Assembly: GCA_963821755.1 (NCBI GenBank)
Contig: CAWGEX010000005.1
Coordinates: 124,001 to 188,000 of the forward strand
From: Bog-473 sp963821755
Lineage (GTDB): Bacteria > Actinomycetota > Acidimicrobiia > Acidimicrobiales > RAAP-2
Direction of reading: 5' to 3'
DNA length: 64,000 nt
Shown here: positions 46,978 to 55,527 of the stretch, in pieces
Numbering within the stretch: position 1 is the stretch's first letter
Layout: each line of letters starts with the position of its first letter
Position numbers and translations under genes: made by a program
Notes under the pieces: generated by a model
Databases searched by the model: none
Told to the model about the DNA's origin: nothing
What the model saw: only the letters and a program-made list of their open reading frames with translations

Positions 46978-47006
46978 ATCCACAACGTCATGCACAGGTT
47001 GTGGAT
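46978..47006. repeat. Inverted DnaA-box-like pair between cwlM-like gene and parB
   Basis: Perfect 9-bp arms ATCCACAAC (46978-46986) and GTTGTGGAT (46998-47006) flank an 11-base loop. Each arm contains a DnaA-box core (ATCCACA). It lies between two convergent stop codons, so it could also be a terminator hairpin. GC-poor arms argue for protein binding. Confidence 0.5.
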
Positions 47007-47041
47007 GAAGCTGAACGGTGCCTTGACAGTTGCGTGAACAA

Positions 47042-47983
47042 TCAGGCGCCGCTGTCACCGACCATGGCCCGGTAGATCCGCTCGAGGTCCTCCAGGGTGG
47101 CGAATTCGACGACGAGGCGCCCGCGCCGGTTCTGGATATCCACCTTGACCCGGGTGTTCAAATAGGTTGAGAGAAGGTCTTCCAGCTCCAGGACACCGGG
47201 CTCGGGCAGCTTCCGACCCGCCCCCTCCCGGCCCTTCCCAACGGTACTACCCTTGGTACTACCGTTGGCCTCGGCCTCATCCTCGACCGGGGGCGGCACC
47301 ACGCGCAGCTCGGTCTCGCCCCGCACGAGATCTTCCACCGCCCGGACGGTGAGGCCCTCTTCCACGATCTGCACCACCAGGTGATCCTGGAGGGCACGGT
47401 CCGGCGTGCCCAGCAGGGCCCGGGCGTGCCCGGCCGAGATCGTTCCTTCGGCCAGCGCCCGTTGAGCCCCCGCCGGCAGCTGCAGGAGGCGGAGGGTGTT
47501 GGTCACGGTGGCCCTCCCCTTCCCCATGCGGGTGGCCACCTGCTCGTGGGTCAGTCCGAACTCATCGATGAGCTGTTGATAGGCCGCCGCCTCCTCGAGG
47601 GCGTTGAGGTCCTCGCGGTGAAGGTTCTCGACCAGCGCCTGCTCCAGGCTGACCGCGTCGCCGGCGTCGGGCTGGACCAAGACCCGGATGGTCTGGAGCC
47701 CGGCTCGACGGCAGGCTCGCCACCGCCGCTCCCCCGCGATCAGCTCGTAGCTCTCCTCCTCGCCCTCGACCTCTCGCACCAGCACCGGCTGGAGCAGGCC
47801 GACCTCCCGGATAGAGGCGGCCAACGACGACATGGACTCCTCGTCGAAATGACTGCGAGGTTGATGTTCATTCGGTTTGATGGCCGAGATGCCCACCGTC
47901 CGCAAGGCCGAGTCCAGCTCGCCGACCGCTTCGGTCGGAATGAGTGCGCTGAGCCCTTTACCGAGTCCGCTGCGCCGCGCCAT
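47042..47983 (-). CDS. parB: Chromosome partitioning protein ParB
   Basis: 313 residues. It binds parS and, as a CTP-dependent clamp, spreads along the origin. Features: start motif GLGKGLSALIP; CTP-binding ELIAGERRWRACRRAG (GERR at residues 84-87); HTH with LTHEQVATRMGKGRATVTNTLRLLQLP; C-terminal dimerisation arm after a Gly/Lys/Ser linker. The start overlaps parA by 26 bases, and three parS sites lie 1.5-2.2 kb away. Stop is followed by the inverted DnaA-box pair. Confidence 0.95.
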   Translation of the reverse strand: MARRSGLGKGLSALIPTEAVGELDSALRTVGISAIKPNEHQPRSHFDEESMSSLAASIREVGLLQPVLVREVEGEEESYELIAGERRWRACRRAGLQTIRVLVQPDAGDAVSLEQALVENLHREDLNALEEAAAYQQLIDEFGLTHEQVATRMGKGRATVTNTLRLLQLPAGAQRALAEGTISAGHARALLGTPDRALQDHLVVQIVEEGLTVRAVEDLVRGETELRVVPPPVEDEAEANGSTKGSTVGKGREGAGRKLPEPGVLELEDLLSTYLNTRVKVDIQNRRGRLVVEFATLEDLERIYRAMVGDSGA

Positions 47984-49400
47984 TGCTCACCTCCTTCGCC
48001 AAGTCACGGTAGGCCACGGCCCCTCGTGACGTCGGATCGAACACTGTGATGGGTTGACCGAACGACGGTGCCTCCGAGAGTCGCACGGTGCGGGGGATGA
48101 CGCTCTTGCACACCCGCCCGGAGAAGTGGGCCCGGACTTCCTTGGCCACGTCGACGGAGAGCCGGGTCCGGGCGTCGTACATCGTCAGGACGATGGTGGA
48201 CACCTCGAGGCTTTCGTTCAGGTTCGACGAGACCAGCTTGACGTTGCGCAGGAGCTGGCTCAGCCCCTCCAGGGCGTAGTACTCGCACTGGATGGGGACG
48301 AGGACCTCACCGGCCGCGGCCAGACCGTTGACGGTGATGAGGCCGAGCGACGGGGGGCAGTCGATGAGGATGAAGTCGAAGTCGTTGACGACGCCGTCGA
48401 TGGCCCGCTTCAGCTTCAACTCCCGGCTGAAGGCCGGCACCAGTTCGATCTCGATCCCGGCCAGGTCGATGGTGGCCGGGGCCACGAAGAGGTTCTTGAC
48501 GCTGGTGGGCTCAATGCAGTCTTCCAGGGGCGCCTCCCGCATGATGACGTCGTACATGGACAGCTCGAAGTTCCGGGCGTCGATGCCCAATCCGGTGGTG
48601 GCGTTGCCCTGTGGATCCAGATCGATGACCAGGACCCGGTAGTCCATCTCGGCCAGGGCCGCACCCAGGTTGACGGTGGTGGTGGTCTTTCCGACCCCAC
48701 CCTTCTGGTTGGCCACGGCGATGACCCGGGGCAAGTCCAGGGTCACGGGCCGCTCGGCCGGCAGGAGCTCTTCCGTCTCGGTGCTGATGGAGGGCGACCT
48801 CCTTCGGGCTTCCTTGGACACCGCGTGCTTCGGTTCGAGGCTCGGGTCGGGAGTCGGCTCGGGGCCAGCGGGGCTCGGTTCGGGAGTCGGCTCGGGCTCT
48901 GATAGCTCCGGCCCGGCGGCGGACTCGACTGCAGCGTGCGCCGGCGCCCGCGCCATGGCCGGTTCCGGCACAGGTTCGGGGTTCGGCTCTGGCACTGGCC
49001 GGGGGGTCGGATCGGGAAGGGCTTCTGGTTGAGCCGTCGCCGGCTCGGCCGCCCATTGCCCCGCCGCAGGCTCCGGTATCTCGGCGATGACCGGCTCCGG
49101 TTGGATGACCGACGCCGGCAGGATGACGGGCTCGGGTTGGGGTACCGGCTCCGGCTGGGGTTGTGGTTCGGGATCCGGTACCGGCAAGGGTGGGGGAGTG
49201 GGACGGGCTTCGGTTTGCTCAATATCGAACGGAGCGGACGAGGGCATCACGGGCTGCCCGTCGATCAGCACCTTGGAGGGAGCGTCGGGGCCATTCTGAT
49301 CCACATGCGGTTCGCCGGAGCTCTGCTCCATGCCCTCTTGAGCGGGGGCTTGATCTGCATTGGTTGGTCTGGCACCGCGATTTCGGCGGCGATGCCGCAT
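47958..49400 (-). CDS. parA: Chromosome partitioning ATPase ParA with long proline-rich N-terminus
   Basis: The C-terminal ~255 residues are standard ParA: Walker A KGGVGKTT (residues 233-240), LVIDLDPQGNATTGLG, and FDFILIDCPPSLG. The preceding ~220 residues are low-complexity Pro/Glu/Ala with PEP-type repeats (PEPQPQPEPVPQPEPV), predicted disordered. ParA from relatives is usually near 270-350 residues. ATG 49400 lacks a ribosome-binding site; an internal ATG at 49331 (residue 24) has AGAGGG close by. Even that start retains the repeats. It moves ParB-parS complexes on the nucleoid. Confidence 0.93.
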   Translation of the reverse strand: MRHRRRNRGARPTNADQAPAQEGMEQSSGEPHVDQNGPDAPSKVLIDGQPVMPSSAPFDIEQTEARPTPPPLPVPDPEPQPQPEPVPQPEPVILPASVIQPEPVIAEIPEPAAGQWAAEPATAQPEALPDPTPRPVPEPNPEPVPEPAMARAPAHAAVESAAGPELSEPEPTPEPSPAGPEPTPDPSLEPKHAVSKEARRRSPSISTETEELLPAERPVTLDLPRVIAVANQKGGVGKTTTTVNLGAALAEMDYRVLVIDLDPQGNATTGLGIDARNFELSMYDVIMREAPLEDCIEPTSVKNLFVAPATIDLAGIEIELVPAFSRELKLKRAIDGVVNDFDFILIDCPPSLGLITVNGLAAAGEVLVPIQCEYYALEGLSQLLRNVKLVSSNLNESLEVSTIVLTMYDARTRLSVDVAKEVRAHFSGRVCKSVIPRTVRLSEAPSFGQPITVFDPTSRGAVAYRDLAKEVSNGAAQRTR

Positions 49401-49475
49401 CAGGTGGCTCTCCCGGATCGCCGCATCAAGTGGCTATCCTGACTTGCTCGTCCCCTCAGGTCAAGGGTTCTCACC

Positions 49476-49491
49476 TGTTTCACGTGAAACA
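49476..49491. promoter_or_regulatory. parS site 1
   Basis: TGTTTCACGTGAAACA is a perfect 16-bp palindrome and an exact match to the bacterial parS consensus bound by ParB. It lies 76 bases upstream of the annotated parA ATG, so ParB binding could also repress parA. Confidence 0.95.
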
Positions 49492-50146
49492 TTCGAGCGG
49501 ACCAAGGCCGCTGAAGTATTTCTGCCCTTCGGATGTGAGCCTGGCTCCACGGTCGGCTCGCCCCCCTTCGACGACCCGGTCACCTCGTCCCGAGAAGCTC
49601 CCAAGTGGCCGACGGGGGTCACGCCAGATCCAGCCCTACGGGCGGCCCAGGGCGGCCCACGTCGCATCCCAGGACCTGGCACGGTACAGCCAGCGGATGG
49701 ACGTTCTATTCCCCCTGGGCTCCAGCGGCGGCACCAAGGGGCAGCGCGACGGGTACTTCATCCCTCGTGGGGGCACCCCGCTCCCATAGGGCCGGGGCGG
49801 GCGGCTCCTCTCGGGGGAAGTCGGTTGCCAATGGGCGAGGGTGGGCAGGATCCTTGGGGGACGCCGGCTCCCATGGGGGGAGTGGGCAAGCACTGGGCTT
49901 GCCTCTGATCACGTCGCCGCATTGGACATACAGCCATCGCAATGACCATTCGCGGGCCGGCGAATCAGGAGGGTCCCCTGGACCATTGGCTTCAGGCAAA
50001 ACGAGCCGCCGAGACCACTTCCTCGCCTCCCTGTCGGTGACCGACTCTGTCGGCTGTCACCTTCCACCCGTCATACGAGGCCTGATAGACCGCACGGCGC
50101 GGACACCTTGCTCATTGCCGGGAGACAGACCTGATCCTCACAGCGA

Positions 50147-50162
50147 TGTTCCACGTGGAACA
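50147..50162. promoter_or_regulatory. parS site 2
   Basis: TGTTCCACGTGGAACA, a perfect 16-bp palindrome of the variant used in actinobacteria. It is 84 bases downstream of the rsmG stop. The first of two closely spaced copies. Confidence 0.93.
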
Positions 50163-50203
50163 GACTGGGTTGGTTGGAGCACGCCGGGTTGTCCTCACGA
50201 CGA

Positions 50204-50219
50204 TGTTCCACGTGGAACA
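50204..50219. promoter_or_regulatory. parS site 3
   Basis: Same TGTTCCACGTGGAACA palindrome, 57 bases from site 2, with shared flanks (CGATG before it, AGA.CGGGT.GG-like after), suggesting local duplication. Confidence 0.93.
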
Positions 50220-50230
50220 GATCGGGTCGG

Positions 50231-50902
50231 TCAGAACAGGGGTTGCTTTGCGGGAACTCCGTTTCGTCGAGGGAACCGCTCAGGACAGGCCTCCCGCTGG
50301 TGAAGCACCTGGTACCCGAAGCCCGTTCTGACGAACTCCCCCAGTTCCAAGCCCACCTGAGCCACCCCGTCGGCTGGCCAGCGGGCCCGGTGGCCATCCT
50401 CCTCGGAGACTCCAGGGGGCTCCGAGACGATCATCCATCCCCCCTGGCGCAGGAACGGCGCGCCGCACTCGGCGACCACGGCCGGGGCACCGAAGGACCG
50501 CACCACCACCCCGTCGAACCTCCCCCGGTACTCCGGATCACGCCCGCACACTTCGGCTCGCTGGTGGACCACGGCGACCCGTTCCCCGAGGCCACAGCGC
50601 CGGACCGCTCGCTGGAGGAACTCGGAACGGCGCTCGTTGGCGTCCAGGAGGACCAGGGTGGCGGCCGGCCAGCGGATGGCGATCACCAACCCGGGCAGCC
50701 CGCCTCCCGAGCCCAGGTCGAGGATGTGGGGGGTCCCGGTCCCCGATGGCACCGCCTGACGGCGGGCCAGATCAACGAATCCGGCAGCGTGCTCGAGGTG
50801 GGGCTCGATCGGCCCCGGCCCCAGGAAGCCGGCGCGACGAGCGTCAAGGAGGACGTCGCCCAGGGCAGCGGGGGAGGGGACCGCGTGGTCGGTGTCGGGC
50901 AC
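50231..50902 (-). CDS. rsmG: 16S rRNA (guanine(527)-N7)-methyltransferase
   Basis: 223 residues from GTG 50902, just before PDTDHAVPSPAALGDVLLDA. SAM motif ILDLGSGGGLPGLVIA, then VLLDANERRSEFLQRAV and RFDGVVVRSFGAPAVVAECGAPFLRQGGWMIV. Conserved C-terminus FPRRNGVPAKQPLF. It methylates G527 in the 530 loop (loss gives low-level streptomycin resistance). The frame extends upstream into the jag 3' end and GTG is the sensible start. Ten bases separate it from jag. Confidence 0.95.
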   Translation of the reverse strand: MPDTDHAVPSPAALGDVLLDARRAGFLGPGPIEPHLEHAAGFVDLARRQAVPSGTGTPHILDLGSGGGLPGLVIAIRWPAATLVLLDANERRSEFLQRAVRRCGLGERVAVVHQRAEVCGRDPEYRGRFDGVVVRSFGAPAVVAECGAPFLRQGGWMIVSEPPGVSEEDGHRARWPADGVAQVGLELGEFVRTGFGYQVLHQREACPERFPRRNGVPAKQPLF

Positions 50903-50912
50903 CGAGCCTGTG

Positions 50913-51902
50913 TCAGTCCGTAGGGGAGATGACGATGTAGCGGTTGGGATCCTCGCCCTCGGAGCGAGTGGCCACCCCGTCGATCTCGTTGACCGCATCG
51001 TGCACGGCCTTGCGGTCGGCCGGGCTCATGGACTCGAGGGCCTTCTCCTGGCCCGAGGCGATGACCTCTTCGGCGATCTGGGTGCTGAACCGCTTCAGGG
51101 CGGCCGAGCGCTTCTCCCGGTACCCGGCCACGTCCACCAGGATCCGGTCGGTGCGCGACGGGCACTGGCGCTGGACCACGGCCCGGGTGATGTCCTGGAG
51201 GGCGCTCAGGGTCGAGCCACGAGGACCGACCAGCAACCCGAGCTCATCGCCCCGGGCGGCGATCTCGACCGTCTCCTCGTCGATCAGACGGGTCTCCACG
51301 GTGGCCTGCATGCCGTACTCACTCAGGAGACCGGCCAGAAAGGCTCGGCCCACCTCGCCTTGCTCTTCGAGGGTCATTCCTTCGGCCATGGCAACCGTCT
51401 CCTTCGGTTCGGTACTGCGCTGCTGGTTCTTCTCCGCTGGCCGCGACGCCCCAGCAGTCGACGGGTTCTGGCCGTTCTCCGCCAGGGCCGCCCCAGCCCC
51501 CCCGGTGGAGGCTTGGCTGCGGTTCCGACGTCGGCGCGCCGACCGGCTGGTGCCCGTCCCGGTCCGCTCGCCCGATCCGCCGCCCGAGGTCGAAGCGGCG
51601 TCCCCGTCTGCCGTCGCCTTGGCGTCGGGCTTCGAGGCACTCTGGCGTTGCGCGTTGCCCGAGCCCTGGTTGCGGTTCCCCCCGCGTTCACGGTCGCGAG
51701 GCCGGCGCTCCCGCTTGGGCCGGGGACCGACCGGACGCACTCGAGCCCGCACTCGAGCCTCGCCGCGGGTACGCCCGAAGAGGCCCGCCTTGGGCTCCGC
51801 CAGGACGATGACCTCGGCGTCGCCCACGGCCACGCCCAGCTGGTCCAGGGCCGACTCGGTGGCTTCTTCGACTGTCTTTGCTGCGACCTCTACCCACTCC
51901 AC
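50913..51902 (-). CDS. khpB: RNA-binding protein Jag/KhpB
   Basis: 329 residues. Jag_N domain (MEWVEVAAKTVEEATESALDQLGV to GLFGRTRGEARVRARV), a long basic, low-complexity linker, a KH domain with the GxxG loop (LLVGPRGSTLSALQDI), and R3H (SPADRKAVHDAVNEIDGV). It binds RNA and affects cell elongation and division in Gram-positives. Next to yidC as usual (3 bases apart). The linker of ~110 residues is longer than in firmicutes. Confidence 0.93.
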   Translation of the reverse strand: MEWVEVAAKTVEEATESALDQLGVAVGDAEVIVLAEPKAGLFGRTRGEARVRARVRPVGPRPKRERRPRDRERGGNRNQGSGNAQRQSASKPDAKATADGDAASTSGGGSGERTGTGTSRSARRRRNRSQASTGGAGAALAENGQNPSTAGASRPAEKNQQRSTEPKETVAMAEGMTLEEQGEVGRAFLAGLLSEYGMQATVETRLIDEETVEIAARGDELGLLVGPRGSTLSALQDITRAVVQRQCPSRTDRILVDVAGYREKRSAALKRFSTQIAEEVIASGQEKALESMSPADRKAVHDAVNEIDGVATRSEGEDPNRYIVISPTD

Positions 51903-51905
51903 GCT

Positions 51906-53144
51906 CTATCGCGCCTTTCTTTCCTTCTTAGAACGAGAGCGCGGGTGCGGCTTGGGCGCCGGCGTCTTCGCATCGTCGGCCGATCCGTTGGCGCCGGCGC
52001 GGCCGTTGGTGTTGGCCCGGCGGCCGGAAGAACCCTTGCCCGAGGCCGGGCGCTTGCCGGTGGTGGGGCGCCGGCCGTTGCCGTTGGTCCCGTTGGTCCC
52101 GCCGGGGTTCTTGGGCGCAGTGGTGCTCTTGCCGGCCGGCTTGGCGCCCCCCTTGCCCGTCGGATTGGGCTTGGGGCCGGTCTCTTCGGGCAGGGCTTCC
52201 TGAGTGCCCTTCGCACCCTTGGCGCCGCCCCCGATCTCGCGTTCGGCCCCGACCGGCGACACCATGCCGGTCCGGAACATGATCTCCTGCGTCCCGATCC
52301 GCATGGCCGAGGAGAACACCATGTAAAGGGTCGCTCCAGCTGGCACTCGAAGGTAAATGACACCGAAGATAATGGGAAAGAACTTCTGCATCGTTTGCAT
52401 CTGTGGGTTGGCCTGCGCCGCCCCAGGATTACGACTATTCATCTGCTTCATTTGGTAGTACTGGAGGAAAATGGCTGCCCCGATTAATACCAAATAGGGG
52501 ATCATCAGAACGGCCTGGCTGGCGCTCCCGGGGAAGGTATGGGTGGTGAACGGCGTGGACGAGAGGTCCATGCCAAACCACCAGTGCATTTGGCCATGAT
52601 TCAGGACAAGATTGTCGTACATCTTGCCATTTGTCGGGATGTACCGCGGCGCCGCACAGCCGTTGATGTTGGTGGTGTGACACACGACCGTGTGCCCCAT
52701 CCCATTTACGTATGTCGCGCCGTTCTTTACCGTATTGGACAGCCCTCGAATGAGCGAATACAGCACGATGAGGAAGGGCATCTGCAACAAGGACGGCAGG
52801 CAGGCGCCGAACGGGCTGGTCCCGTTCTCCTTGTACAGCTTCATCATTTCCTGGTTGAGCAGTTCCCGGTTCTCCGGGCCCTTGTACTTGGTCTGCAGCT
52901 TCTTCATCTCCGGCTGCAGCCGTTGCATGGCGATCATCGACTTGGTGCTCTTGACGGTCACCGGGGTCAGCGCCAGCATGATGAGCACGGTCAACCCGAT
53001 GATGGAGAGGCCGTAGTTGCCGGTGACCGAGTAGATCCCCGAGACGATCAGCCCGAAGAACTCGAAGAGCGGGTGGAAGATCTTCCCGATCAACGAGAAC
53101 AGGGAGTTAGAGGCACCCAACAGGGGCGACACCAGGCTGGTCAT
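51906..53144 (-). CDS. yidC: Membrane protein insertase YidC
   Basis: 412 residues, actinobacterial type without the large periplasmic domain of E. coli. Helices at the N-terminus (FGLIVSGIYSVTGNYGLSIIGLTVLI), the hydrophilic groove region PVTVKSTKSMIAMQRLQPEMKKLQTKYKG and SPFGACLPSLLQMPFLIVLYSLI, and a Lys/Arg/Gly-rich C-terminal ribosome-binding tail. A 100-130-residue stretch (52330-52760) is notably AT-richer than its surroundings. Start ATG 53144 overlaps yidD. Confidence 0.95.
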   Translation of the reverse strand: MTSLVSPLLGASNSLFSLIGKIFHPLFEFFGLIVSGIYSVTGNYGLSIIGLTVLIMLALTPVTVKSTKSMIAMQRLQPEMKKLQTKYKGPENRELLNQEMMKLYKENGTSPFGACLPSLLQMPFLIVLYSLIRGLSNTVKNGATYVNGMGHTVVCHTTNINGCAAPRYIPTNGKMYDNLVLNHGQMHWWFGMDLSSTPFTTHTFPGSASQAVLMIPYLVLIGAAIFLQYYQMKQMNSRNPGAAQANPQMQTMQKFFPIIFGVIYLRVPAGATLYMVFSSAMRIGTQEIMFRTGMVSPVGAEREIGGGAKGAKGTQEALPEETGPKPNPTGKGGAKPAGKSTTAPKNPGGTNGTNGNGRRPTTGKRPASGKGSSGRRANTNGRAGANGSADDAKTPAPKPHPRSRSKKERKAR

Positions 53145-53404
53145 GGCCGTGTCCCCGCCTGTCGGCGCGGCCCTTGGGCGTGGACGTGCAGCGGTACCAG
53201 GTCAACCCCGTGGGGCCCGAAGGGGCGGCAGCGCAGCAGGCGCCTGGCCGTGAGGGACAGCCCCCGCCAGAACCCGTGCTCGGCGAAGGCCTCGGCGGCA
53301 TAGGTGGAGCAGCTGGGGTAGAAGCGGCAGGGTGACACCCGGCCCGAGGCCGCTCCTTGATACGCCTGGAGCGCCCGCACGGCCACCCGTGACGCCCGGC
53401 TCAT
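53141..53404 (-). CDS. yidD: Membrane protein insertion efficiency factor YidD
   Basis: 87 residues from ATG 53404: MSRASRVAVRALQAYQGAASGRVSPCRFYPSCSTYAAEAFAEHG and LTARRLLRCRPFGPHGVDLVP. The three conserved cysteines and PSCS..A core identify YidD. It assists YidC. The open frame continues upstream through rnpA but is not coding there. Stop overlaps the yidC ATG (ATGA). Confidence 0.93.
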   Translation of the reverse strand: MSRASRVAVRALQAYQGAASGRVSPCRFYPSCSTYAAEAFAEHGFWRGLSLTARRLLRCRPFGPHGVDLVPLHVHAQGPRRQAGTRP

Positions 53405-53417
53405 GGGAGGGGGGGCG

Positions 53418-53765
53418 TCACTCACCGGCGGCACCCCGCAGGGCCCGGCCGACACAGCGCGACAGCTCGGCCGGCTCGCACCGGGCCGCGGTGGGATCGA
53501 AACGGAGGAGGTAGGTGCCCCGGGGCAGGTCCGGGGCGGCGGCCCGGGCGGACTCGCGGGCCCGGCGGCGGAGGGTGTTGCGGACCACGGCATTGCCGCA
53601 GCGCTTCCCAATTGTGTATCCCACCTGGGGAAAGATACCCGGAAGTCCGGGGTCGGCGGCCACGAAGGTGGCCCGGACGGGGCCACAGCGAGCGCGAGCC
53701 CGTGACCGCTGCAGTTGGCCAAAGGCAGCGCGAGTCCGAATCCGTCCGAGCGTGCGAGCAGGCAC
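53418..53765 (-). CDS. rnpA: Ribonuclease P protein component
   Basis: 115 residues, basic. It carries the RNR box (GNAVVRNTLRRRARESARAA), which contacts the RNase P RNA, and the preceding FVAADPGLPGIFPQVGYTIGKRCG. It helps mature tRNA 5' ends. GTG 53765 gives MPARTLGRIRTRAAFGQL. Between rpmH (7 bases upstream) and yidD, in the universal rpmH-rnpA-yidD-yidC order. Confidence 0.95.
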   Translation of the reverse strand: MPARTLGRIRTRAAFGQLQRSRARARCGPVRATFVAADPGLPGIFPQVGYTIGKRCGNAVVRNTLRRRARESARAAAPDLPRGTYLLRFDPTAARCEPAELSRCVGRALRGAAGE

Positions 53766-53772
53766 CAGGAGC

Positions 53773-53907
53773 TCAGACGGTGAGGCGGTGACGGCCCTTG
53801 AGGCGCCGTGACTTCAAGATGGAGCGGCCGGCTCGGGTCGACATACGCTTGCGGAAGCCATGGGTCTTGGCCCGCTTGCGGGTGTTTGGTTGGTAGGTGC
53901 GCTTCAT
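53773..53907 (-). CDS. rpmH: 50S ribosomal protein L34
   Basis: 44 residues, too short for most ORF lists: MKRTYQPNTRKRAKTHGFRKR then MSTRAGRSILKSRRLKGRHRLTV. Standard L34 length and sequence, extremely basic. ATG 53907 with GAGGA ahead. First gene of rpmH-rnpA-yidD-yidC-khpB-rsmG, transcribed away from dnaA. Confidence 0.97.
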   Translation of the reverse strand: MKRTYQPNTRKRAKTHGFRKRMSTRAGRSILKSRRLKGRHRLTV

Positions 53908-54147
53908 TCCTCAGCCTTTCGCCTCGCCTGGGAGCATGACATGCCAGGCGCAGCAGAGTTCGTACGGCCACCTGGGGTGCCGCCCGCGGGCAGCGGCAGT
54001 GGGGTGGCGCCCATGTTAGGCGCGAACCGCCGATCCCCACTAGTCGGGCCACGTGTCACGGTGTAGCTTCAGCCAATTACCGCACCGAGGGACGTTCAGA
54101 CCTTGCCCAGGACCCCGCGGACGGATGAAGGGCGATCGGACGACCAC

Positions 54148-55527
54148 GTGACGCAACCCGGAGACCTATGGACACGGTGCAGCAAATCGCTCCGCGAGCA
54201 GGTGTCGGAGACGACATGGCAGCTCTGGCTCTCGGGGATCGAGCCGGTGTCCTTCGACGATGGGGTGTTCCTGCTCTCGGTGCCCAACGGCCTGATCCGC
54301 GAGCGGGTCGAGACCCGCTACCTCCCGATGATCGAGGACACCTTGGCCAATGAGGTAGGCACCGCCGTGCGGGGCCGGCTCGAGGTCCAAGAACCGGACG
54401 AGCCCGAAGAGGAGCTCCTGGGCGTCCCCGACCCGCCCCCCGTGGTCGAGCGGGCCCCAAGCACGGTGGCCGTGGCCACCCCCGGCCGCGAATCCGCCGC
54501 GGTGGTGCTCGATCCGAAGTTCGTGTTCGACACCTTCGTGGCCGCCTCCTCCAACCGCCTGGCTCACGCGGCGGCCCAGGCGGTGGCCGAGACCCCGGGT
54601 CGCTCCTACAACCCGCTCTTCATCTACGGGGACAGTGGGCTGGGCAAGACCCATCTGCTCCACGCCATCGGGAATTACGTCTCGGAGAACTTCCCGCGCC
54701 GCCACGTGCTCTACGTCACCACCGAGACGTTCATGAACGACTTCGTCGATTCGCTGCGCACCTCGACCACCCTGGCCTTCAAGCGGCGCTACCGCGAATG
54801 TGACGTCCTCTTGATCGACGACGTCCAGTTCATGGAGAACAAGGAGGGGCTCCAGGAGGAGTTCTTCCACACCTACAACGACCTCAAGGGCGCCTCCAAG
54901 CAGATCGTCCTCACCTCGGACCGTCCGCCCAAGTCGATCGAGACCCTCGAGGACCGGCTCCGCAGCCGCTTCCTCTCGGGCCTGATCACCGAGATCGACC
55001 CGCCCGACCTCGAGACCCGCCTGGCCATCTTGCGCTCCAAGTCCGAGAGCGAGCACCACGAGGTCCCCGACGACGTCCTCGAGTTCATCGCCACCCACGT
55101 GAAGAACAACATCCGGGAGCTCGAGGGGGCCCTGACCAGGGTCAGTGCCTTCGCCAAGCTCAACAAGGAGGTCATCTCCCGGGCCCAGGCCGAGCGCGTG
55201 CTCTCCGACATCGTCCTGGCCGGCGAGCCGCGCCGGATCACCCCCCAGATGATCCTCGACGCCACCGCCAGCAGCTACGGCTTCACCGTCGAGGCCATCT
55301 GCGGGCCCAGCCGGACCCGACCCCTGGTCACCGCCCGCCAGGTCGCCATGTACCTGGTCCGGAACCTGACCGACTACAGCTATCCCGCCATCGCCCGGGT
55401 CTTCGGCAACCGCGACCACACCACGGTGATCCACGCCGTCGACAAGATCACCGGACAGATGCAGCAACGCCGCCAGATCTACGAGCAGGTCACCGAGCTC
55501 ACCCAACAGGTCCGGGCCGGCACCTGA
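54148..55527 (+). CDS. dnaA: Chromosomal replication initiator DnaA
   Basis: 459 residues from GTG 54148 (a TTG at 54103 is also in frame and would add 15 residues). Domain I: LWTRCSKSLREQVSETTWQLWLSGIEPVS. Domain II is short and acidic. Domain III AAA+: GDSGLGKTHLLHAIGNY, LLIDDVQFMENKEGLQEEFFHTYNDL, RLRSRFLSGL (arginine finger region). Domain IV with the DnaA signature NRDHTTVIHAVDKI recognises DnaA boxes. It opens oriC, which lies downstream of this gene. Confidence 0.97.
   Translation: MTQPGDLWTRCSKSLREQVSETTWQLWLSGIEPVSFDDGVFLLSVPNGLIRERVETRYLPMIEDTLANEVGTAVRGRLEVQEPDEPEEELLGVPDPPPVVERAPSTVAVATPGRESAAVVLDPKFVFDTFVAASSNRLAHAAAQAVAETPGRSYNPLFIYGDSGLGKTHLLHAIGNYVSENFPRRHVLYVTTETFMNDFVDSLRTSTTLAFKRRYRECDVLLIDDVQFMENKEGLQEEFFHTYNDLKGASKQIVLTSDRPPKSIETLEDRLRSRFLSGLITEIDPPDLETRLAILRSKSESEHHEVPDDVLEFIATHVKNNIRELEGALTRVSAFAKLNKEVISRAQAERVLSDIVLAGEPRRITPQMILDATASSYGFTVEAICGPSRTRPLVTARQVAMYLVRNLTDYSYPAIARVFGNRDHTTVIHAVDKITGQMQQRRQIYEQVTELTQQVRAGT

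Larger units (their letters stand above)
49401..50230. other. Intergenic region parA-rsmG holding parS sites
   Basis: About 830 bases without a credible gene. Three parS sites are the clear content. Frames crossing them read repeated LFHVEH-type peptides in translation, which reflects the parS palindrome and not coding. Between 49500 and 50140 I see nothing recognisable apart from a G/C-rich repeat-like run around 49840-49900. Confidence 0.6.

Noticed and set aside
49450..50230. CRISPR-like or other repeat array in the parA-rsmG gap
   Set aside because: The repeated motif is parS (three copies, irregular spacing), not a CRISPR repeat.
53405..54052. Extended frame fusing the YidD frame through rnpA and rpmH
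   Set aside because: Only the part after ATG 53404 is YidD; rnpA and rpmH are in other frames with clear products.
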